Below are positions 58,808-64,000 of a stretch of DNA of 64,000 bases, one piece after another. Position 1 is the first letter of the stretch. Each line of letters begins with the position of its first letter. The notes beneath the pieces were generated by a model. It was not told where the DNA came from and searched no databases. It saw only the letters and a list, made by a program, of their open reading frames with translations. Source of the stretch: Cellulomonas persica (GTDB lineage Bacteria > Actinomycetota > Actinomycetes > Actinomycetales > Cellulomonadaceae); NCBI RefSeq assembly GCF_007989825.1, contig NZ_BJUA01000001.1, positions 186,001 through 250,000 on the forward strand, in the 5' to 3' direction. The position numbers and the translations under genes were made by a program.

Positions 58808-59928
58808 CCGCCACGGCGCGCACCCGCAGCGGAGTCGGGCTCGCGGCCCGGCTCCTGGTCGCCCTGGCCGTGGTACTGGTGACCGCCGCCGTCACGGCGT
58901 GGGTGGTTGGCGCCGCGGTCGGGCCCCGGCTGTTCCACGAGCACATGGTCAAGGCAGGACTCGACGACCACGACGCCGCGGTCGTGCACGCCGAGGAGGC
59001 GTTCCGGGCGGCGAGCACGACGGCCGCCGCGCTGGCCCTCGTGGCAGCGGCGATCGCCGCGACGGCCGCGAGCCTCGTCGTCGCGCGACGGATCGCGGGT
59101 TCGCTCGACGCCGTCGCGGCCGCGGCCGCGGACCTCGGCGCGGGCGACTACGGCGTCCGGGTCCCCACGTCGGGCCTGGGCGCGGAGTTCGAGCAGCTCA
59201 CGACGTCGTTCAACGCCCTGGCCGACCGGCTCGAGGAGTCGCAGCACCTGCGCGAGCGCCTGCTCGCCGACGTCGCCCACGAGATCCGCACCCCGGTCGC
59301 CACCATCCGCGGGTACGTCGAAGCGATCACGGACGGCGTGCAGGAGCTCGACGCCACGACCGCGGACGTGCTCCTCGGCCAGGCCGAGCGGCTGTCCCGG
59401 CTCGCGCGGGACCTCGCAGCAGTGACGCACGCCGAGGCCGGTGACATCACCCTCGACCTGGAGCCGATCCAGCCCGAAGAGCTCGTCGACGCCGCCGTGC
59501 ACGCGTGGGCGGAACGGGCCGCGACCGCGGGCGTCGACGTGCGCTCGCACGCCGAGCGCCCCCTGCCCGCCGTCCGCGTCGACCACAACCGCATGGCACA
59601 GGTCCTGGACAACCTGCTGGCGAACGCGCTGCGGCACACACCGTCCGGCGGTCGCATCACGCTGCGCGCGAGCCGGCGCGACGACCAGGTCTGCCTCGAG
59701 GTGAGCGACACCGGCACCGGGATCGCCGCGGAACACCTGCCGCACGTCTTCGAACGGTTCTACCGGGCCGAGACCGCTCGGGACCGCGACAGCGGCGGCT
59801 CCGGGATCGGGCTCGCCATCAGCAAGGCCCTCGTCGAGGCGCAGGGCGGGACGATCCACGTGGCCAGCCCCGGTGAGGACGGCGGCGCGACGTTCACGAT
59901 CACGCTCCCGGCAGCCGCCGAGGCCTGA
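58804..59928 (+). CDS. Sensor histidine kinase
   Basis: The 374-residue kinase has two membrane helices (about 16-40 and 73-97) bracketing a very short outer loop of about 32 residues with several His and Asp (RLFHEHMVKAGLDDHDAAVVH). A HAMP domain, the phospho-His in ADVAHEIRTPVATIRGY (about 158), N box NLLANALRHT, G1 DTGTGIA and G2 GGSGIGLAI follow. The His-rich loop could bind a metal, which would fit the copper-like neighbours. Inference. Confidence 0.92.
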   Translation: MTATARTRSGVGLAARLLVALAVVLVTAAVTAWVVGAAVGPRLFHEHMVKAGLDDHDAAVVHAEEAFRAASTTAAALALVAAAIAATAASLVVARRIAGSLDAVAAAAADLGAGDYGVRVPTSGLGAEFEQLTTSFNALADRLEESQHLRERLLADVAHEIRTPVATIRGYVEAITDGVQELDATTADVLLGQAERLSRLARDLAAVTHAEAGDITLDLEPIQPEELVDAAVHAWAERAATAGVDVRSHAERPLPAVRVDHNRMAQVLDNLLANALRHTPSGGRITLRASRRDDQVCLEVSDTGTGIAAEHLPHVFERFYRAETARDRDSGGSGIGLAISKALVEAQGGTIHVASPGEDGGATFTITLPAAAEA

Positions 59929-60091
59929 TCGCACCCGCGACCGGGGCCCTTCGTCCCGTCCCGCGGCGGCGCCCGCTCCCCCGTGTGTGGGCTTCATCAG
60001 ATCTTGACCGAACCTGAGGGACCGCTCCATCGGACCTCAGCACGCTGGCCGACGCGTCGGGTGGTCCGACGAGGTCAGCGAAGGAGTCCCG

Positions 60092-60763
60092 ATGGTCACC
60101 ACTGCACCCGGCCCGGCAGCCGGACCCGCCACGACCCGCGACGGTCAGCGACGGGAGGTGCGTGTCACGCTCGTCGTCGCGGTGAGCCTCGTCATCGTCG
60201 TGACGGCGCTCGCCCTGCCCGCATGGCCGGCCGGAGAGGACATGGGCTCGACGCACTACATGGGCCTGCTCGCGGCCAACCAGCCGTGGAACCTGCTGCT
60301 CTTCATGGCGGTGCCCGTGATCCTCGCCGAGACGATCGCCGTGACGGAGCTCGTCGTCCTGTTCAGCCCGCAGCGCGCGGGCCGCACGGTGCGTGCCCTG
60401 AACCGCTACGCGGGCCTGGTGGCGGGCTTCTACTTCCTGGGCGTGTTCGCGTACCTCATGAAGCACGCGGTCATCCCCCTGACGACCGACGGCGGCTGGC
60501 GCGGTCCGGCCGACGTCATCGCGGTCGGGTTCTACCTGCTGGGGCTCGTGCCGCTGTACGGGATGTCGCTGATGGAGACGGGCGTGCTCGGCGCCGACTG
60601 GGACGACCGGCGCCGGCTCAGGACCCACGCCACGTTCGTCGGGGTGTTCCTCGTCGTCGCGCACGTCGCGATGATCTTCGGCATGCTCGACCCGTCCGTC
60701 CTCGGCTGGGAGCCGAGCCACGTCATGGACGACGGCTCGACCATGCCCGGCATGTCGCACTGA
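60092..60763 (+). CDS. DUF6803-like membrane protein with Met/His C-terminus
   Basis: The 223-residue product has about five hydrophobic helices (about 25-47, 66-90, 105-125, 138-158, 183-203) and an outer loop with GEDMGSTHYMG. It ends HVMDDGSTMPGMSH. Met and His spacing of this type binds copper in other proteins. The family is uncharacterised; I place it in DUF6803 with moderate confidence. It follows the histidine kinase by 163 bases with GAAGGAG before the ATG. It probably belongs to the same stress unit. Confidence 0.68.
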   Translation: MVTTAPGPAAGPATTRDGQRREVRVTLVVAVSLVIVVTALALPAWPAGEDMGSTHYMGLLAANQPWNLLLFMAVPVILAETIAVTELVVLFSPQRAGRTVRALNRYAGLVAGFYFLGVFAYLMKHAVIPLTTDGGWRGPADVIAVGFYLLGLVPLYGMSLMETGVLGADWDDRRRLRTHATFVGVFLVVAHVAMIFGMLDPSVLGWEPSHVMDDGSTMPGMSH

Positions 60764-60776
60764 CCCGCCGTGGCTC

Positions 60777-60811
60777 CCGCACGGCCCCGCCATCCGGGCG
60801 GGGCCGTGCGG
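60777..60811. terminator. Bidirectional terminator between the membrane and VOC genes
   Basis: CCGCACGGCCCCGCC pairs perfectly with GGCGGGGCCGTGCGG around a five-base loop. It lies 13 bases after the plus-strand stop and just before the minus-strand stop at 60815. Confidence 0.87.
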
Positions 60812-60814
60812 CCG

Positions 60815-61195
60815 TCACGCCTGGGAGTGGACGGTGATCACGTAGCCGTCGGGGTCGCGGAACGCGAACGTCGTGCCGAACGGGCCGTCGGCGGGCTCCT
60901 GCACGACGACCGCCCCGTGGCCGACGACACGCTCGTGCACGACGAGGGCCTCCGGGTGGTGGAACCAGATGCCGACGCCCACGCCGAGCTGCGCATGCGC
61001 GTCGAGGTCGACGCCCGGAAGCGGCGTCCGGACCGCGAACGAGACGGAGCCGCTCGTGAAGACGACGGCCTGCGGGTTGGGGGCCGGCACGCGCGCGAGT
61101 CCGACGACGCGCTCGTAGAAGTCGGCGGACGCCGCCAGGTCACGTACCTGGAGCGAGACGAAGTCGGGGCCGGTGGTGGGTGAGGTGGTTGTCAT
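60815..61195 (-). CDS. VOC (glyoxalase/bleomycin-resistance-like) family protein
   Basis: The 126-residue protein has the paired beta-alpha-beta3 VOC pattern: DFVSLQVRDLAASADFYERVVGL, AVRTPLPG, IWFHHPEAL, then DGPFGTTFAFRDPDGYVITVHS. His, Glu and Asp metal ligands are plausible. The activity cannot be told. It is divergent from a MarR gene, with two operators between, so the MarR protein probably represses both. Confidence 0.87.
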   Translation of the reverse strand: MTTTSPTTGPDFVSLQVRDLAASADFYERVVGLARVPAPNPQAVVFTSGSVSFAVRTPLPGVDLDAHAQLGVGVGIWFHHPEALVVHERVVGHGAVVVQEPADGPFGTTFAFRDPDGYVITVHSQA

Positions 61196-61210
61196 GTCAA
61201 CATACTGACA
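61195..61210. promoter_or_regulatory. MarR operator 1: TGTCA-N6-TGACA
   Basis: A perfect 5-bp inverted repeat starting at the first base of the VOC start codon. The second copy lies 32 bases away (three helical turns). Confidence 0.7.
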
Positions 61211-61226
61211 TCAAGTCACCGACTCA

Positions 61227-61242
61227 TGTCAAGATATTGACG
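61227..61242. promoter_or_regulatory. MarR operator 2: TGTCA-N6-TGACG
   Basis: The same dyad with one mismatch, ending at the first base of the MarR GTG. Binding here would shut off both divergent genes. Confidence 0.68.
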
Positions 61243-61682
61243 TGACCGACGTCGACGCCGCCGGAGCCCGAGAGCTCGGCATCCTCATCAAGGCGACCCA
61301 GGCCGCTCTCAACCAGCGGATGGACGAGGCCCTGCGCCCGCTCGGGCTGACCGTCGCCCAGTACGCCTGCCTCAGCAACCTGCACGCCGAGCCCGGCATC
61401 AGCAGCTCCGAGCTCGCCCGACGCACGTTCGTCTCGCGACAGTCGATGAACGTGCTTCTCCAGGCGCTGGAGAAGCAGGGAATGGTCGAACGCGCGCCAG
61501 AACCCGGCCCCCGTCGCGAGCGCGCCGCGCTCCTGACCTCGCGTGCTCAGACGTCGCTCGCCCAGGCGGAGACGGCAGTCGCGGACGTCCTCGCCCGCAT
61601 GCTCACAGGCCTCGACCCGACCCAGCGCGACGCACTACGAGCGGGCCTCACCGCCTGCAGAGACGCCCTCCTCGACGTCTGA
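61242..61682 (+). CDS. MarR family transcriptional regulator
   Basis: The 146-residue regulator has the MarR winged helix: LGLTVAQYACLSNLHAEPGISSSELARRTFVSRQSMNVLLQALEKQGMVERAP (residues about 35-86; recognition helix around SRQSMNVLL) and the wing RRERAALLT. It starts at the edge of operator 2, suggesting autoregulation. The TTGACG-like sequence there and the lack of a ribosome-binding site suggest a leaderless message. The ligand is unknown. Confidence 0.9.
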   Translation: MTDVDAAGARELGILIKATQAALNQRMDEALRPLGLTVAQYACLSNLHAEPGISSSELARRTFVSRQSMNVLLQALEKQGMVERAPEPGPRRERAALLTSRAQTSLAQAETAVADVLARMLTGLDPTQRDALRAGLTACRDALLDV

Positions 61683-61693
61683 CACGACCCGAG

Positions 61694-62941
61694 CTACTCG
61701 TCGTCCACCTCGGCCGCACGCGGACGCCGGCGCGCCGCTCGTTCGGCGATGGTGCCCGCCAGCTTCGTCGTGGCCGAGCGGGCCCGGCCGACCGTCTGGC
61801 CGGTGAGATCCTTGGCACCCTCGAGGCCGGCCGCCCCGGTCTCGAGTGCACGCTCCTTCGCCTCCGTGGCCGCCTCGAGCCAGCGCCGGACAGCGACGGC
61901 CTCGCGGTCCGCGCCGATCCCCAGCCCCGCGGTGAACTCGAGGACGTGCGACCCGACGACGCGGCTGGACGCGTTGATCGACTGAGCGGCACGCGGGTGC
62001 AGGAGCACCTTCGCGTCCGCGGTTCCGACCGCATCATCCATACGCGTCATCAACCGATCGACCCTGCTGGCGATGAGGTCGAGCCGCTTCTGCCGCGCAA
62101 CACGGATGCCCGCACGATGCTGCTCGAGCTCGTCGGGAGCCCCTCCGAGCACACGATCGAGCTCGAGGACGGCAACGGCGTCCTGCAGCTGGAAGCACCG
62201 GGCCAGGACCGCCAGCCACTCCTCGACCACCGCCCGCGCGTGGTCGGCGGCCTTCGCGACCTCGCCCACCGCCTGCGCCCTCTCCAGCTTCTGGGCCACG
62301 TCGTCGAGCTGGCGAAGCGCGTACGCCTGAGTCTCAGCGATGGTCGCAGGCGTGGCCTGGACCTTGGACCACGTGACGTCCGAGACGCCCCCGACGTGAT
62401 CGCGGATGGTGAGCGCATCCTCGATGACGAGCAGAGCGCCCACCATCGCCGCCAGCGCCGCGTCCTTCTGCCCACGCAGGACGTCGTCGACCTTCGCGTC
62501 GATGCGCACGAGGTAGTCGGTGATCTCCTGCATCGCCTGCTGCATGGCGAGCTGGGCCATGAGCCCCGCGACTCCCGTGAGCATCGCCGGGTTGGTCAGC
62601 ATCGCGCCGGGCGTCCGCACGATCTCCAGGATGTGGCTCGTCTTGCCGCCATCCATCGCCACGGCGCGACTGCTCGAGGCACTTGAGCCCTTCATGAGCG
62701 GCATGCTCTTCATGGCACGCGCCGACTCCTTGGTCAGCTTGACCCAACGCCCCGACGTCGCGGCGATCTGCGAGCCGGCCTCCAGAGCCGCGGCACCAGT
62801 CGCCGTCGCCCCGCTCAGCCTGCGCAGCCCGAGGTCCTGCGAGGGCAGCCCTTCGGACGCCAGGAACCTCTCGATCGCACCGGCGTCGCCGAGGAGAGCG
62901 ATGCCCTCGCCGTCGCTGACGAGCTCGATCTCGTCGTCCAT
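61694..62941 (-). CDS. Hypothetical 415-residue helical protein
   Basis: No family with a known function is recognised. The protein is predominantly helical. A hydrophobic, Met-rich stretch lies near residues 110-140 (GAMLTNPAMLTGVAGLMAQLAMQQAMQEI) and could be a membrane-associated hairpin. DYLVRIDAKVDDVLRGQKDAALAAM follows, then a long charged helical part and a basic C-terminal tail (ARRRPRAAEVDDE). No signal peptide is present. The codon use is native. It is convergent with the MarR gene, only 11 bases away. Confidence 0.65.
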   Translation of the reverse strand: MDDEIELVSDGEGIALLGDAGAIERFLASEGLPSQDLGLRRLSGATATGAAALEAGSQIAATSGRWVKLTKESARAMKSMPLMKGSSASSSRAVAMDGGKTSHILEIVRTPGAMLTNPAMLTGVAGLMAQLAMQQAMQEITDYLVRIDAKVDDVLRGQKDAALAAMVGALLVIEDALTIRDHVGGVSDVTWSKVQATPATIAETQAYALRQLDDVAQKLERAQAVGEVAKAADHARAVVEEWLAVLARCFQLQDAVAVLELDRVLGGAPDELEQHRAGIRVARQKRLDLIASRVDRLMTRMDDAVGTADAKVLLHPRAAQSINASSRVVGSHVLEFTAGLGIGADREAVAVRRWLEAATEAKERALETGAAGLEGAKDLTGQTVGRARSATTKLAGTIAERAARRRPRAAEVDDE

Positions 62942-63260
62942 CCCACGCTCCCGCCACTTGACGCACGTGCGCTGCCGCCCACGCCCGCGATCCAGCCCGA
63001 ATGACCCGCTGCTGCGACATCGCAGCGCGCGCTCACCGTACTGACCGCGCTACCCATCCCATCGGCGACTCCCAGCGTCGACGTGACGCCAGAACTCGAA
63101 CGGCCCAACTGGCGCGCCATCGCGACGCGAGGCCCGGGCACGACGAAGGCCGCCGACCCCGGACGGGGACGGCGGCCGGGTCAGCTGCTCGAGGAGGTGA
63201 CACCTGACCTGTGGTGCCGGGAGTCGGCGCGGGAACGATGTGCACCGTGCGCTTCATCAG

Positions 63261-63320
63261 AGCCTCGCCGCCTCGGGCGACCGCCACGACGTCCCGGCGG
63301 AACTCCATCGCATAGGCATG
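63261..63320 (-). pseudogene. IS3-family transposase OrfA remnant
   Basis: Read on the minus strand the fragment gives HAYAMEFRRDVVAVARGGEA. This matches the start of actinobacterial IS3-type OrfA proteins (Y-x-x-EFRRDVVAVAR-x-x-EA). The rest of the frame is unrelated, so only about 18 codons survive. Confidence 0.5.
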
Positions 63321-63447
63321 AAAGGCCTGACGCAGAGGTCGACACCCCCTGATCGCCGTAGCCGGCCAACCCCCGCAGCACATTTCCCGCACCGCCGCCG
63401 AGGTCCTCGTCACTCGGCCCGCTGACGCCGCACTGCGGTGTGCGCGC

Positions 63448-63453
63448 TACGGT
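63448..63453 (+). promoter_or_regulatory. Leaderless -10 TACGGT
   Basis: TACGGT lies exactly seven bases before ATG 63461, the same geometry as other leaderless genes in this window. Confidence 0.5.
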
Positions 63454-63460
63454 GCAGAAC

Positions 63461-63847
63461 ATGGCCACCTGCATGGTGCTGCGCTGTGGCAACGAGTCCG
63501 CCGCGACGCGGGTCGTTCATAGCGGCGACCCGGATCGCCTGCCGATCGAGTTCCGCGTGTGCCGCGAACACGACTCGCTCATCGCCGCCGGCTTGCCGTT
63601 CAGGTACAACGACGAGGACCACGCCGTCTACGTCGGGAGGGACATTGATGCGGCTGGACTGCGCATGCTCGTGGACTACCTGGGCTGGCAGGACGACGCC
63701 GGCATGCCGAGCGACATGCACCGGCACGTCTTTCGCGACGACGCCGGCGACGAGTTCAGCTTCATCCTTCCCGACTGGCTCGCGGGAACGCTGCGCCGCA
63801 GGTGGGCCGAGCAGGGCATTGGCGACGACGACGTTCAGGGGGCGTAG
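63461..63847 (+). CDS. Small hypothetical protein
   Basis: A 128-residue cytoplasmic protein beginning MATCMVLRCGNESA. The Cys-x4-Cys, and later VCREHD, could form a zinc site (residues about 4-9 and 34-37). It continues DPDRLPIEFRVCREHDSLIAAG, LVDYLGWQDDAGMP and ends DEFSFILPDWLAGTLRRRW. I recognise no family. ATG 63461 is chosen over GTG 63440 because of the -10 seven bases upstream. Confidence 0.65.
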   Translation: MATCMVLRCGNESAATRVVHSGDPDRLPIEFRVCREHDSLIAAGLPFRYNDEDHAVYVGRDIDAAGLRMLVDYLGWQDDAGMPSDMHRHVFRDDAGDEFSFILPDWLAGTLRRRWAEQGIGDDDVQGA

Positions 63848-63859
63848 AGCGGCGCTCGC

Positions 63860-64000
63860 AAACCGGGACTCCTGCCAGAGCCTGGTGATCGGCAACCTCT
63901 TCGCGCGAGCAGCGGCGCGCTCGGCCACGACCTGCCAGGCGCAGGCCGCCGTGACCCGGTGCCGGTCGGCGTGCACGTCGACGAACCGGCCGATCGGGCG
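63860..64000 (-). pseudogene. Possible partial transposase-like fragment at the window edge
   Basis: The minus-strand frame entering from the right edge reads RPIGRFVDVHADRHRVTAACAW with strong GC-ending codons that fade leftwards. It faintly resembles the start of IS3-type OrfB proteins. The upstream part is outside the window, so this is a weak call. Confidence 0.25.

Larger units (their letters stand above)
62942..63460. other. Intergenic region with a transposase remnant
   Basis: This 519-base gap has no intact gene. Its codon third positions show no consistent bias, and GC content falls in places. The only recognisable coding trace is the IS3-type fragment at 63261-63320. A possible element end (TGACGCAGAGGTCGACACCC) lies nearby at 63328-63347. 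Confidence 0.5.

Noticed and set aside
62942-63460. A 126-codon minus-strand protein at 63033-63413
   Set aside because: Only about 18 codons match a transposase; the rest has no codon bias or start signal.

Overview
The window is a continuous stretch of very GC-rich chromosome. Coding regions end almost every codon in G or C, GTG starts are common, and ATGA/GTGA stop-start overlaps are frequent. Several genes carry a TANNNT -10 element exactly 7 bases before the start codon, which implies leaderless transcripts. Gene content (LuxS/Pfs, RecBCD, Arr, a 13E12-type HNH protein, DUF6318 and DUF5808 proteins, an actinobacterial SOS box) points to an actinobacterium. Micrococcales of the Cellulomonas type is my best guess, by inference only. 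I see no rRNA, tRNA, CRISPR array, prophage or intact insertion sequence.

Layout. 0.1-2.1 kb: luxS-mtnN, then an orphan Hcp-like gene. 2.1-6.2 kb (minus): a large membrane protein with a leucine-rich-repeat-variant tail, and a 23S rRNA m5U methyltransferase. 6.2-15.2 kb (plus): a tightly overlapped recC-recB-recD operon. 15.3-17.2 kb (minus): a DUF1905 protein and an orphan glutamate synthase small subunit. 17.5-24.0 kb (plus): a DUF4914 P-loop protein, SOS-boxed DNA polymerase IV, a secreted HNH nuclease, a MarR regulator with a zinc-ribbon protein, and a membrane protein. 24.2-27.8 kb: a drug-handling pair, namely an ABC-F ribosome-protection-type ATPase with a 12-codon leader ORF and a convergent MATE pump. 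28.2-34.7 kb (minus): STAS protein, 13E12/HNH protein flanked by two minisatellites, a DAACS symporter preceded by a cysteine-ending leader peptide, a cationic amino-acid permease, and an SRPBCC protein.

34.9-38.8 kb (plus): an LLM flavin oxidoreductase overlapping a GH13 enzyme, then a DUF2804 protein. 38.9-47.7 kb holds two copies of a two-gene module (DUF6318 lipoprotein plus secreted PKD-like protein). Both sit behind the same 60-base leaderless promoter with a DnaA-box-like 9-mer. Between them lie TetR-poxB, an ESX-like three-gene operon without secretion machinery, a TM2 protein and rifampin ADP-ribosyltransferase. 47.8-53.4 kb: miscellaneous genes including a truncated glycosyltransferase lying head-to-head with another gene fragment, NERD, SDR and an RlmG-like methyltransferase. 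53.6-55.3 kb: Ser/Thr kinase plus lipoprotein. 55.4-60.8 kb: a thiol-redox operon (glutaredoxin-like, CcdA, redoxin, DUF305) divergent from a two-component system and a Met/His-tailed membrane protein. This looks like one envelope copper or redox stress unit. 60.8-64 kb: a VOC/MarR divergent pair with two operators, an unknown 415-residue protein, an IS3-type transposase remnant and a small Cys-containing protein.

The most interesting signals are the two peptide-leader attenuation candidates, the duplicated lipoprotein/PKD modules with matching promoters, the two SOS boxes, and the minisatellites.
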